Origin: Gammaproteobacteria bacterium
GTDB lineage: Bacteria; Pseudomonadota; Gammaproteobacteria; Steroidobacterales; Woeseiaceae
NCBI GenBank assembly: GCA_029881015.1
Contig: JAOUNK010000002.1
Coordinates: 1-53,246, forward strand
Direction of reading: 5' to 3'
DNA length: 53,246 nucleotides
The notes under the pieces are model-generated. The model made no database searches, was not told the DNA's origin, and saw only the letters and a list, made by a program, of their open reading frames with translations. Shown here one piece after another: positions 1 through 9,175 of the stretch (its first letter is position 1; each line of letters opens with the position of its first letter). Position numbers and translations under genes: made by a program.

Positions 1-82
1 TTCCGGCATGACGCAGGCGGCGGCTCGCACCTTTCCCCTGGTCTTCACGGATGTCCGCAATCAGATCGAAATCGTCATTCAT
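1..82 (-). CDS. rplY: 50S ribosomal protein L25/Ctc, N-terminal fragment (runs off window edge)
   Basis: Reverse-strand translation from ATG at 82: MNDDFDLIADIREDQGKGASRRLRHAG, the typical L25 N-terminus; sits directly downstream of prs as in many gammaproteobacteria. Confidence 0.85.
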   Translation of the reverse strand, partial: MNDDFDLIADIREDQGKGASRRLRHAG

Positions 83-267
83 GACTCTTCTCCATATCCG
101 ATTGATTTTGCTAGAGTTTACCTAGCAATTGCTAACGCGCAGGTCGCGACCAACCCACGCAAGGGCGCGCATCTTAACGTACGGCAGCAGCAATTAGAAG
201 GGGGGAGGACAGGCTATTGCGCGTCCCCTCCGGCCGAGACAGGCGCGGTACGCCGGCAAGAACTCCG

Positions 268-1206
268 TCAGTCTACGTACAAACTCGAAACCGACTCTTC
301 GTAGCTGATCCGGCGCATCGTTTCGGCGAGCATCTCGGCCACCGACAGCTGCCGGATCTTGCTGCAGTTCTGCGCCTCCTCGTTGAGAGGAATCGTGTCG
401 GTCACCACCATCTCGTCTAGGCTGGAATCCGAGATCCGCGACACGGCCGGCCCGGACAGGACCGGATGGGTGATATAGGCCGCCACCGTGACGGCACCAT
501 GTTCCTTGAGCGCACCGGCGGCGTGACACAGCGTACCGGCCGTGTCGACCATGTCGTCGATCATCACGCAGTTCTTGCCCTCGACCTCACCGATGATGTT
601 CATGACCTCGGACTGGTTGGCCCTTGCCCGCCGCTTGTCGATGATCGCGAGGTCGGCATCGCCCAGGCGCTTGGCCAGTGCACGGGCACGAACCACGCCA
701 CCGACGTCGGGCGAAACCACCACCATGTTCTGGTATTTCTGCTTCCAGACATCGGCCAGCAAAATCGGCGATGCGTAGACATTGTCCACGGCAATATCGA
801 AAAATCCCTGGATCTGGTCCGCGTGCAAATCGACCGTCAGCACGCGGTCAACGCCGGCCGTACCGATCAGTTTGGCGACGAGCTTTGCCGTGATCGGTAC
901 GCGCGCGGCGCGCGGGCGACGATCCTGCCGGGCGAAGCCGAAGTACGGGATCACGGCCGTGATTCGGGCCGCCGACGCTCGCCTGGCCGCGTCGACCATG
1001 ACCAGCAATTCCATGAGGTTTTCGGATGTCGGCGGACACGTAGGCTGGACAATAAAGGTCTCCCGGCCGCGGATATTTTCGAGGATTTCGACGTGATGCT
1101 CGCCGTCCGAGAAATGGCCGACATGGGCGCGAGCAAGCGGGATACGGAGGTAGCGAGCGATGTCCTGTGCGAGTTGCGGATGGGCATTGCCCGAAAATAC
1201 CGCCAT
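268..1206 (-). CDS. prs: ribose-phosphate pyrophosphokinase (PRPP synthetase)
   Basis: [20 protein letters not shown]..., [42 protein letters not shown]. Start placed at ATG 1206; the upstream part of the ORF is read-through of the tRNA. Confidence 0.97.
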   Translation of the reverse strand: MAVFSGNAHPQLAQDIARYLRIPLARAHVGHFSDGEHHVEILENIRGRETFIVQPTCPPTSENLMELLVMVDAARRASAARITAVIPYFGFARQDRRPRAARVPITAKLVAKLIGTAGVDRVLTVDLHADQIQGFFDIAVDNVYASPILLADVWKQKYQNMVVVSPDVGGVVRARALAKRLGDADLAIIDKRRARANQSEVMNIIGEVEGKNCVMIDDMVDTAGTLCHAAGALKEHGAVTVAAYITHPVLSGPAVSRISDSSLDEMVVTDTIPLNEEAQNCSKIRQLSVAEMLAETMRRISYEESVSSLYVD

Positions 1207-1243
1207 TGTTCCCAGTTCCACAGCGACTCCCTGATCGGTTAGA

Positions 1244-1318
1244 TGGCTGGGGCGGCAGGATTCGAACCTGCGGTACACGGGATCAAAACCCGATGCCTTA
1301 CCACTTGGCTACGCCCCA
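1244..1318 (-). tRNA. tRNA-Gln (anticodon TTG), CCA encoded
   Basis: Reverse strand TGGGGCGTAGCCAAGTGGTAAGGCATCGGGTTTTGATCCCGTGTACCGCAGGTTCGAATCCTGCCGCCCCAGCCA; acceptor TGGGGCG/CGCCCCA, GGTTCGAATCC T-arm, anticodon loop TTTTGAT. Confidence 0.96.
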
Positions 1319-1373
1319 ATTGCACTGAAATCCGCGTTTGCGGGCGCAATTGTGCGGTGAGGCCCCCTGGGTG

Positions 1374-1967
1374 TCAACGCTCGAAAAATAACCAGCGGTC
1401 TATGACCATGCGCACGCGCGTGTCGGGATTCGTCGCCGACAGAATGCGCGGCATCTGTTGCCCGCCGCCTTCCTGGTAGCGGGCGATCTCTACGATCCAG
1501 CCGCCCTGCTCCAGCCGCTCGAGGCGGCCGTCGTCGTCGAGTTCGGTGACGGCGGCTGCGGCAGGGTCCGGAATCCCCAACGCCCAGAAGCGCAGGCTGT
1601 TGACCGGAATCGTCCAGCCGTAGCGCCAGCGCAACTCAAGCTCCGCGTCCTCGAGCACCGTCGACTCGCCGTTCTTGTCCGTCAGTACCACGGTCTTGCC
1701 ATCCCCCTCGATGCGAACGGTACCCATGCCCAGCGGACCGCCGACCGTTGCCGTGAAGGCCTCATCCTCCTGTGTCCAGTTGAACTTGCCGTTGAAGCCC
1801 TCATCGCCGGCTTTCACCGCGATGCGGCCCTTGAAGGACCAACTCTCGATTCTGCCGAGCACTTCGTTGCGAACTTCCCAATTGTCGATGGGCGGCAGGT
1901 CGATGCCAGTGGGCGTCGTCGCACAGCCCGTCAGCACGGCGAGGACGACCACAAGCCCGGCGCGGCG
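1374..1967 (-). CDS. lolB: outer membrane lipoprotein LolB
   Basis: MRRAGLVVVLAVLTGCATT lipobox, then RIESWSFKGRIAVK...FNWTQ...GPLGMGTVRI...LRWRYGWTIPVNSLRFWALG...; located between hemA and prs. ORF track start is 2000; MRRAG is about 11 codons downstream. Confidence 0.88.
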   Translation of the reverse strand, partial: RRAGLVVVLAVLTGCATTPTGIDLPPIDNWEVRNEVLGRIESWSFKGRIAVKAGDEGFNGKFNWTQEDEAFTATVGGPLGMGTVRIEGDGKTVVLTDKNGESTVLEDAELELRWRYGWTIPVNSLRFWALGIPDPAAAAVTELDDDGRLERLEQGGWIVEIARYQEGGGQQMPRILSATNPDTRVRMVIDRWLFFER

Positions 1968-1971
1968 CATC

Positions 1972-3654
1972 TCAGGGAACATCGTCGAACAACCTGGCAC
2001 GCACGGCTTCGAGCAGCGGGCTATCCGGCGTCAGGGCCTCGGCCTCTTCAAGGCGCTTCATCGCAGCGTCCTTGCGGCCCATCATGAACAACGTCTCGAC
2101 GATATGCGCGGCGACCTCGTGATCCTGCATGCCCTGATAGGCACGTTCGAGTTCGACGAGCGCCGCGTCGTATTGCCCGAGCTTGAACAGCACCCAACCC
2201 AGGCTGTCGATAATCGCCGGGTTGTCGGGCTCATAGCGCAGCGCCTTGCGTATCAGTTTCTCCGCTTCCTTGTAACGGTCCGTGCGATCGGCGAGCGTGT
2301 ACCCGTAGGCATTGAGCGCCAGCGCGCTCTTCGGCCAGCGCCGGGCTGCATCGGCATAGCCATCGAGCGCCTCTTCCAGGCGACCCATCTTGAGCAGGAG
2401 CTCGGACCGGCCGAGTGCCGTTCCTTCATGATCGGGGCGGACTTCCCGGGCCTTGTCGAACAGCTTCAGCGCATCGTCATTCTCATCGAGCGAGGACAGC
2501 AGTTGTGCTTTCAGCACCAGGACATCCACCGCATCGCCGGGCGACGCCTTCGCGAATTCATCGAGCAGCGCCAGCGCGCCCTTCAGGTCGTCATTGCGGT
2601 GTGCCAGCAACACGGCCGCCCGGCGCTGTGACTCCAGCGCGTTGGACCCCTGGCGCACATCGCTGAAGAACCGAATCGCTTGCTCCGTCTCGTCGCGATA
2701 GTCCGCGATCCGCCCCAGGTAGTAGAGGGCGTCCATGATGTACTGGCGGCTGGCGAGCAGGTCATTGAAGTCGTCCCGGGCCGCATCCAGGTGTCCCTGG
2801 TGGAAGTGGATAATCGCCCCCAGCCGCAGCGCATCCGGCCGATTGGACTGCTCCAGCAACACCTGGTTGACCTGGCTCAGGGCATCGTCCCCACGCTCGA
2901 CCATGGCATACAAGATCGCCAGTTCCATGCGCGCATCGGGGTCCGGGTCCGGGTCGTCCCCGACGATTCGGGCCACGTACTCGATGGCCTCGTCGACTTC
3001 GCCGCTCGCCAGCAGCGCCCGCGCATAGAGCAACTTCGGCTTCAGGCCGTCGGGATCGAGCTCTGCCGAACGCGCGGCGCGCTTCTGCGCGTGCTCATAG
3101 TCTCCCGCCCGCAGCGCCATTGTCGCGACGGCATAGTGCGCCGATGCGGAGTCGGGGTAGGGTCGCGCCAACGAGCGCATCAGGCTATCGGCTTTCTCGG
3201 GATCACCCTTTTCCGACAGGTACTGCGTGAGCATCAGCAGTGCCTCGCCCGGCGGCTCCTTACCCTGATCGACCAGGTGGGTGAAGTGACGACGGGCCGA
3301 CTTGAGATCGCCCGTACGAAAGTACAGCTGGGCGAGAACCACTCGGGCATCGCTGCTCTTGGGGTCCAGCTTGAACCAGCGCTTGGCGGCAACCAGTGCC
3401 TCGCGGTCGAAGCCGTAGGCCATGCTGGTCACCGCGGCCCGTCGAGCCACGTCCGGACTGTCGCTGAGTTCGGCGGCCTTGCGGTACTCCCCGGCGGCCA
3501 TCCGATAGTCCTCGCGCTGCAACGCCATCTCCGCCTGCAGGATATAGGCACTGGCGTCGGCAGTGGGGTCTGCTTCCGCGGCAACAGGACTGTTGCCAGC
3601 GGCGACAAGCGTAAACAGCACGGCGGCTGCCAGCCATCGTCGAATTTCATGCAT
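1972..3654 (-). CDS. exported tetratricopeptide-repeat protein
   Basis: Signal peptide (MHEIRRWLAAAVLFTLVAAGNSPVAAEA) followed by many TPR-like repeats (e.g. NAYGYTLADRTDRYKEAEKLIRKALRYEPDNPAIIDSLGWVLFKLGQYDAAL). Confidence 0.88.
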   Translation of the reverse strand: MHEIRRWLAAAVLFTLVAAGNSPVAAEADPTADASAYILQAEMALQREDYRMAAGEYRKAAELSDSPDVARRAAVTSMAYGFDREALVAAKRWFKLDPKSSDARVVLAQLYFRTGDLKSARRHFTHLVDQGKEPPGEALLMLTQYLSEKGDPEKADSLMRSLARPYPDSASAHYAVATMALRAGDYEHAQKRAARSAELDPDGLKPKLLYARALLASGEVDEAIEYVARIVGDDPDPDPDARMELAILYAMVERGDDALSQVNQVLLEQSNRPDALRLGAIIHFHQGHLDAARDDFNDLLASRQYIMDALYYLGRIADYRDETEQAIRFFSDVRQGSNALESQRRAAVLLAHRNDDLKGALALLDEFAKASPGDAVDVLVLKAQLLSSLDENDDALKLFDKAREVRPDHEGTALGRSELLLKMGRLEEALDGYADAARRWPKSALALNAYGYTLADRTDRYKEAEKLIRKALRYEPDNPAIIDSLGWVLFKLGQYDAALVELERAYQGMQDHEVAAHIVETLFMMGRKDAAMKRLEEAEALTPDSPLLEAVRARLFDDVP

Positions 3655-3772
3655 AAATAGTCGTCCGTTTTGTCGCAGGCGGTCTCAAACAGACAAGGAA
3701 CTCGCCGTTCAGTTCGCTTATCATACGCACTTCGTAAATCCTGAGTGGCCGTAAAGGCCCACTACATAACGT

Positions 3773-5026
3773 ATGCCGCTGCAAATACTCGGCCTGAACC
3801 ATAACACGGCGCCCATAGAGATACGTGAGCAGGTCGCTTTCGCGGGTGACGAGGTCGCGCTTGCCCTGAAGCGCCTGGCCACGCTGGACGGGGTCGATGA
3901 GGCCGTGCTCCTGTCGACCTGCAATCGCACCGAGTTTTACCTGGTCGGCGAGGACGGTGGCCGCGAGCGACTCAAGCAATGGCTGCATGACGACCGGCGC
4001 CTGGGCGACAACTTTGCCGAGTCTCTTTTTACGCTGGATGAAGAGGAGGCGATCCGGCACATATTCCGGGTTGCCTGCGGACTGGACTCCATGGTGCTGG
4101 GCGAACCGCAAATCCTCGGCCAGCTCAAGGATGCCTACCGCTACGCACTGGAAGCCGACACGTTGGGCGGCAATCTTGGTCGTCTCTTCCAGCACACCTT
4201 TGCCGTGGCCAAGAAGATCCGTACGGACACCGAGATCGGCGCAAGCCCGGTCTCGGTTGCGTCGGCGGCTGTCAGCCTCGCGCAGCAGTTCTTTGCCGGC
4301 TTCAAGAAACACACGGCCTTGCTGGTCGGTGCCGGGGTCACTATCGAGCTCGTCGCCAAACACCTGGTCAGCCACGGTATCGGACGTTTGTTCGTCGCGA
4401 ACCGCAGCGTGGAACGGGCACGCGATCTCGCCCACCAGTTCGGCGGTTTTGCACTGCCCCTGTCCGAGATCGAGGGCACTTTGCCGGAAGCCGACATCCT
4501 GATCACCTCGACCGCGGCAACCGAACCGGTCGTTATGACCAGGCAGATCGCGGCCGCGCTCAAGGCCCGCAAGCGTAAACCGATCTTCGCGTGTGATATC
4601 GCCGTACCTCGCGATATCGAAGCCAGCGCCGCCGATTTATCCGACTTCTATCTCTACACGATTGACGATCTCGATAAAGTCATCCTCGAAGGCCAGGGCA
4701 ATCGCGAAGCCGCGGCCATCGAGGCGCATCGCCTGCTCGACGACGAGATCCGGCGCTACGCCGCGATCGAGAGATCCAAGCAGGTCGCGCCCATTATCGC
4801 CACGCTGCGCGACAACAACGAGGCCATGCGCAAACAGGTCGCCAGGAAAGCGCGTAAACGCATGGCCCGGGGCGAATCGGCGGAGGATGCAATCGAGTTC
4901 GCGACGGCTGCGCTGATGAAGAAGATCCTCCACCAGCCCAGCGTCGCCCTGCGCAAGGCCGGCGAAGCCGAGGACCACGAGCTGATCGCATCGGCTCGCA
5001 AGCTGTTCGGCATCGACGGCGACTGA
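3773..5026 (+). CDS. hemA: glutamyl-tRNA reductase
   Basis: [62 protein letters not shown]. Confidence 0.97.
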   Translation: MPLQILGLNHNTAPIEIREQVAFAGDEVALALKRLATLDGVDEAVLLSTCNRTEFYLVGEDGGRERLKQWLHDDRRLGDNFAESLFTLDEEEAIRHIFRVACGLDSMVLGEPQILGQLKDAYRYALEADTLGGNLGRLFQHTFAVAKKIRTDTEIGASPVSVASAAVSLAQQFFAGFKKHTALLVGAGVTIELVAKHLVSHGIGRLFVANRSVERARDLAHQFGGFALPLSEIEGTLPEADILITSTAATEPVVMTRQIAAALKARKRKPIFACDIAVPRDIEASAADLSDFYLYTIDDLDKVILEGQGNREAAAIEAHRLLDDEIRRYAAIERSKQVAPIIATLRDNNEAMRKQVARKARKRMARGESAEDAIEFATAALMKKILHQPSVALRKAGEAEDHELIASARKLFGIDGD

Positions 5027-5036
5027 GCAGCGATCG

Positions 5037-6119
5037 ATGAAAGACTCCATCCGCCTCAAGCTCGAGACCGTGCGCGACCGGTTCGAGGAGATCGCCGGCC
5101 TGCTTGCCGACCCTGATGTGATCGGCGACCAGAACCGCTTCCGTGATCTCTCGAAGGAATACGCGCGCGTCGAGCCTGTCGTGCAATCGTTTCAGCGCTA
5201 CGAGGGGCTTCTTGGAGACATTGCCGCTGCCGAGGAGATGGCCCGCGACGACGATGCCGAGGTGCGCGAGATGGGCCAGGAGGAACTTGCCAGCCTCGAA
5301 GAACGCCGCGAACACATGCTGCTCGAGCTGCAGAAGGCGCTGATTCCGCCCGACCCGTACGACAACAGCAATGTCTTCCTGGAAGTGCGTGCCGGAACCG
5401 GCGGTGACGAAGCCGCGATTTTTGCCGGCGACCTGTTTCGCATGTACTCCAAGTATGCCGAGACGGCGGGCTGGAGCGTCGAAATCCTGTCGGCCCGCGA
5501 GGGTGAGCACGGCGGCTACAAGGAAATCATCAGCCGCGTCACGGGCACCAATACCTACGGCAAGTTGAAGTTCGAGTCGGGCGCCCACCGCGTACAGCGT
5601 GTGCCGGCAACCGAGTCACAGGGGCGTATTCACACGTCGGCCTGCACCGTGGCTGTGCTGCCTGAGCCCGACGAAGTCGAAGAGATCGAGATCAATCCGG
5701 CCGACTTGCGCGTCGATACCTATCGCGCATCCGGCGCCGGCGGCCAGCATGTGAACAAGACGGATTCGGCCGTGCGGCTCACCCACCTGCCCACCGGTAT
5801 CGTCGTCGAGTGCCAGGATGAACGCTCGCAGCACAAGAACCGGGCACGAGCGATGTCGTTGTTGCAGGCGCGCCTGCTCGACCAGCAGGTAACGGCCCGG
5901 CAGACTGAGCAGGCCGAAAAACGCCGGCTCCTGGTGGGTTCCGGCGACCGCTCGGAGCGCATCCGCACCTACAATTATCCGCAGGGCCGGGTGACCGACC
6001 ATCGCATCAACCTGACCCTTTACAAGCTGGACGAGATCCTCGAGGGCGGCCTCGACCAGGTCGTGGATCCTTTAATAAATGAGTACCAGGCCGATAAACT
6101 GGCCGCGCTGAACGATTAA
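5037..6119 (+). CDS. prfA: peptide chain release factor 1
   Basis: [61 protein letters not shown] (GGQ motif). Confidence 0.98.
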   Translation: MKDSIRLKLETVRDRFEEIAGLLADPDVIGDQNRFRDLSKEYARVEPVVQSFQRYEGLLGDIAAAEEMARDDDAEVREMGQEELASLEERREHMLLELQKALIPPDPYDNSNVFLEVRAGTGGDEAAIFAGDLFRMYSKYAETAGWSVEILSAREGEHGGYKEIISRVTGTNTYGKLKFESGAHRVQRVPATESQGRIHTSACTVAVLPEPDEVEEIEINPADLRVDTYRASGAGGQHVNKTDSAVRLTHLPTGIVVECQDERSQHKNRARAMSLLQARLLDQQVTARQTEQAEKRRLLVGSGDRSERIRTYNYPQGRVTDHRINLTLYKLDEILEGGLDQVVDPLINEYQADKLAALND

Positions 6120-6157
6120 ACTGCATCGATACCCTTGGAACCCGGGGAGGGCCGAAC

Positions 6158-6685
6158 ATGCACATAATCATTGGGTTACTGGGATCGCTCGTGACGATCT
6201 TCTACCTGCTGGACCGCCTGGGAGTGGATATCGGCGGTCTGAATCCTTTCTATTGGTACCGCCGACGCGCGTTTGCGAAGAAATTCGGCGCCGATCCCAT
6301 TTACTCGATCGAAGACCCGCTCCACATCGCGTCCCTGCTCGTTATCGGAGTTGCGAAACTGGAAGGCGACCTGACGGCCGAGCAAAAGCGCGTTGCGCGG
6401 GAACAGTTCGAGTCGAGCTTCTCGATGGACGCCAGGGCCTCGTCCGATTTGTTTGGCTCCGCCGCCCACCTGCTGGCCGCGCCGCAGCTGATCAGCGACC
6501 AGCTCGAGAAACTCGTCATCAGGAACAAGGGCACGTTCTCTGCGGCACAGGCCGAGTCCATTCTCGAGATGATGAGCTGCGTTGCGGCCGCCGAGGGCGA
6601 GCCTTCCGACGCGCAGCGCCAGTTCATCGGTGCCGTGCGGTCCTGGCTCGCCGTTCCGCAACCCGTCGCAGGAACCTGGGCCTGA
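6158..6685 (+). CDS. small membrane-anchored protein with TerB-like helical domain
   Basis: N-terminal TM (MHIIIGLLGSLVTIFYLLDRLG), then acidic helical repeats typical of TerB-like proteins (KLEGDLTAEQKRVAREQFE...MSCVAAAEGEPSDAQRQFI). Confidence 0.6.
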   Translation: MHIIIGLLGSLVTIFYLLDRLGVDIGGLNPFYWYRRRAFAKKFGADPIYSIEDPLHIASLLVIGVAKLEGDLTAEQKRVAREQFESSFSMDARASSDLFGSAAHLLAAPQLISDQLEKLVIRNKGTFSAAQAESILEMMSCVAAAEGEPSDAQRQFIGAVRSWLAVPQPVAGTWA

Positions 6686-6701
6686 GGTCCGGAGCGTGAG
6701 C

Positions 6702-7067
6702 ATGACCAAGACGATCAGCGACCTGACGTTCTTCTCCGAACACGAACCCGACTATGCGGAAGAACTGACCGCGGCGGAGAAATGCACCCGGGGACAGCCG
6801 CTGCAGCGCACATGGCACCATTTCACGAGCGACGATGAGAAGTTCTTCGCAGGATTCTGGGAGGCAGAACCCGGTTGCTGGAAGGTCAGCTACACGGAGA
6901 ACGAGTTTTGCCGGATTGTGCACGGGCGATCCATCCTGCGCGACGCGCACGGCAATGAACATGCACTTGAAGCCGGTGACAACTTTACGATCCCGTCCGG
7001 CTTCGAGGGTGAGTGGGAAGTGGTCGAGACCACGAAGAAAATCTACGTCATCTACGAGCCGGACTGA
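6702..7067 (+). CDS. cupin-domain protein
   Basis: MTKTISDLTFF...FAGFWEAEPGCWKVSYTENEFCRIVHGRSILRDAHGNEHALEAGDNFTIPSGFEGEWEVVETTKKIYVIYE, matching cupin core motifs. Start chosen at ATG 6702. Confidence 0.85.
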   Translation: MTKTISDLTFFSEHEPDYAEELTAAEKCTRGQPLQRTWHHFTSDDEKFFAGFWEAEPGCWKVSYTENEFCRIVHGRSILRDAHGNEHALEAGDNFTIPSGFEGEWEVVETTKKIYVIYEPD

Positions 7068-7296
7068 TGGAAGTTCGCTCCAGCAGGCCTTCATCGATTT
7101 TGGACTGGCTATCGCAACGATCGTGCTATTCCTGTCGGGCGAGCCTCTTTGGGGTCTGCTGGTCGCGGCAGTCGATGCCATCCACACGTTCATCGTCACG
7201 ATAATGCTGTTGACCGGTTCGTTCCGGGACGGTCACGGCAAACTGGTTTGTTACCCGGGTCAGAGAATCAACGAGGAGATACTTCATGAGCAGTGA
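7067..7296 (+). pseudogene. TM2-like small membrane protein; frame of the natural ATG does not match the coding frame (possible frameshift)
   Basis: Frame 1 encodes LQQAFIDFGLAIATIVLFLSGEPLWGLLVAAVDAIHTFIVTIMLLTGSFRDGHGKLVCYPGQRINEEILHEQ*, whose C-terminal half resembles the adjacent TM2 protein. ATG 7067 (TGATG overlap with the cupin stop) is in frame 2. Confidence 0.5.
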
Positions 7297-7510
7297 TACC
7301 AGCATCAAGGGCTTCGTCCCGACAGTACTGCTGTGCTTTTTCTTTGGTGTGTTCGGCGTGCACCGTTTCTACGTCGGCAAGATAGGTACCGGATTATTGC
7401 AGCTCGTCACCCTGGGCGGCCTCGGTATCTGGGCGCTCGTCGATTTCATCATGATCATCGTGGGATCATTCACCGACAAGCAGGGCAAGTTCGTCAAACC
7501 CGGGAACTAG
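7286..7510 (+). CDS. TM2 domain protein
   Basis: VLLCFFFGVFGVHRFYVGKIGTGLLQLVTLGGLGIWALVDFIMIIVGSFTDKQGK, canonical TM2 GxHRFY / GGLGIWxLVDxI. Confidence 0.92.
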   Translation: MSSDTSIKGFVPTVLLCFFFGVFGVHRFYVGKIGTGLLQLVTLGGLGIWALVDFIMIIVGSFTDKQGKFVKPGN

Positions 7511-8016
7511 TAGACGGCGCCGCTATCGTAAATGTTATGCCCGGCACCGGCCGGGCTGGTCGTGCAGTTGTCGTCATCTGTCGTTTCGGGAACGACGTTG
7601 TCGACATCGATGCACGCCGCGAGAAACAGCGGCGGGTCTCCAGCCCCTTCGGGTATCTCGAAAGGTATCTCCAGGCTCTCGTCGCTTTCGCGTGGCTTCA
7701 GGCCACGCAATTCGCGTTCGCCAATAACCAATGCCGTTGAGACGTCGACCGGCGACGCGTTCGAGATGTAATACCGCACCAGCGTAGGTGCGGAAATATT
7801 TTCGCCTACGTTGGTTGCCAGGTCGGAGAGATAAATGGTGTCGCCCTCGCCGGCCAGGATCACGGGTGGAATAAATGCCTGTATCACCAGGTTGGGTAGT
7901 CCCCAGTAGTTCTCAGCTTCCTCCGCCATCGGCTGTACGGGCGCCTTGGCACAGGAACAGAGCACGCTCGCGGCGAGGCCGCCGCCAATAATCCGGAGCG
8001 TCTCGCGTGCCGTCAC
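7507..8016 (-). CDS. CARDB-like domain lipoprotein
   Basis: Lipobox ASVLCSC; LPNLVIQAFIPPVILAGEGDTIYLSDLATNVGENISAPTLVRYYIS...CIDVDNVVPETTDDDNC resembles CARDB repeats. Confidence 0.7.
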   Translation of the reverse strand: MTARETLRIIGGGLAASVLCSCAKAPVQPMAEEAENYWGLPNLVIQAFIPPVILAGEGDTIYLSDLATNVGENISAPTLVRYYISNASPVDVSTALVIGERELRGLKPRESDESLEIPFEIPEGAGDPPLFLAACIDVDNVVPETTDDDNCTTSPAGAGHNIYDSGAVY

Positions 8017-9167
8017 CGGGCAAGCGCCTGGTCGAGGTCGGCGACCAGGTCGTCAACGGCCTCGATACCGACGGAGAGTCGAATCAGCGTGTCGCTGATC
8101 CCGAGCTTGGCTCGCTCCTCGGCAGGCACACTGGCGTGCGTCATGATCGCCGGATGATCCACAAGACTCTCGACACCACCCAGGCTCTCGGCCAGCGAGA
8201 ACACCCGGCAGCGCTCGAGGAATGAACGCGCATTGTCGAGATCGCCTTTTATAAAGAACGTCACGATACCGCCGAAGCCGGGCATTTGCTGTTGCGCAAG
8301 ATCGTGCTGCGGATGTGAAGGTAAGCCCGGATAGAGCACGCTGTCCACGCGCTCATCCTGTTCGAGCCATACAGCGATCTTCATCGCGCTTGCACAGTGA
8401 CGCTCCATGCGAACGTCCAGTGTCTTCACGCCACGCAGCGCCAGGAAACTGTCGAACGGCCCTGCAACTGAACCGATGGAGTTCTGCAAGAACGCAAGGC
8501 GCTCGGCAAGTTCGCCATCGCCGACAACGACAATGCCGCCGACCATGTCCGAGTGGCCGTTGATAAACTTCGTCGCCGAGTGCATGACGATGTCCGCACC
8601 GAGTTCAAGCGGTCGCTGCAGGTACGGCGTCGCGAACGTGTTGTCGACGACGACCAGCGCACCGCGCCGCCTGGCCAGCGCCGAGATTGCCTTCAGATCC
8701 ACAAGCTTGAGCAGCGGATTGGTCGGCGATTCGATCCAGACCATCGCGGTGTCCTCTCGCAATGCCGCCTCGGCGGCGACAAGATCACTGAGGTCTGCAT
8801 AACTGAACTCCAGTCCCGCACTGCGCTCGCGCACTCCCGAAAACAGGCGGCGTGTACCGCCGTACAGGTCGTCCATTGCCAGGATATGGCTGCCGCTGTC
8901 GACGAGTTCGAGAATCGTGCCGGTGGCGGCCATGCCCGAGGCAAACGCGAACCCATGACTGCCCGACTCGAGATCGGCGACGCAACGTTCGTAGGCCATA
9001 CGCGTCGGGTTCTGGGTCCGCGAGTATTCGTAGCCCTTGTGCACGCCCGGGCTTTCCTGCACGTACGTCGATGTCGCGTAGATCGGTGGCATGATGGCGC
9101 CCGTTGTCGGATCGGGACTCTGGCCTGCGTGAATCGCGCGTGTCGCAAATTTTTTCTTGTCTTTCAT
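8013..9167 (-). CDS. PLP-dependent trans-sulfuration enzyme (cystathionine gamma-lyase/gamma-synthase family)
   Basis: TRAIHAGQSPDPTTGAIMPPIYATSTY, YSRTQNPTR, SATKFINGHSDMVGG, SLGGVESLVDHPAIMTHASVP. Lyase versus synthase not decidable from sequence alone; the adjacent CBS favours lyase. Confidence 0.92.
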   Translation of the reverse strand: MKDKKKFATRAIHAGQSPDPTTGAIMPPIYATSTYVQESPGVHKGYEYSRTQNPTRMAYERCVADLESGSHGFAFASGMAATGTILELVDSGSHILAMDDLYGGTRRLFSGVRERSAGLEFSYADLSDLVAAEAALREDTAMVWIESPTNPLLKLVDLKAISALARRRGALVVVDNTFATPYLQRPLELGADIVMHSATKFINGHSDMVGGIVVVGDGELAERLAFLQNSIGSVAGPFDSFLALRGVKTLDVRMERHCASAMKIAVWLEQDERVDSVLYPGLPSHPQHDLAQQQMPGFGGIVTFFIKGDLDNARSFLERCRVFSLAESLGGVESLVDHPAIMTHASVPAEERAKLGISDTLIRLSVGIEAVDDLVADLDQALAR

Positions 9168-9175
9168 TTGTCGTC

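Noticed and set aside
195-245. Possible rho-independent terminator after prs (GGAGGGGAC ... GTCCTCCCC on the minus strand)
   Set aside because: Stem needs a G-U pair and a mismatch and there is no following U-tract; too weak to call.
1207-1278. N-terminal extension of the prs ORF ([12 protein letters not shown]...)
   Set aside because: This is read-through of the tRNA-Gln gene; the real start is MAVFSGN at 1206.
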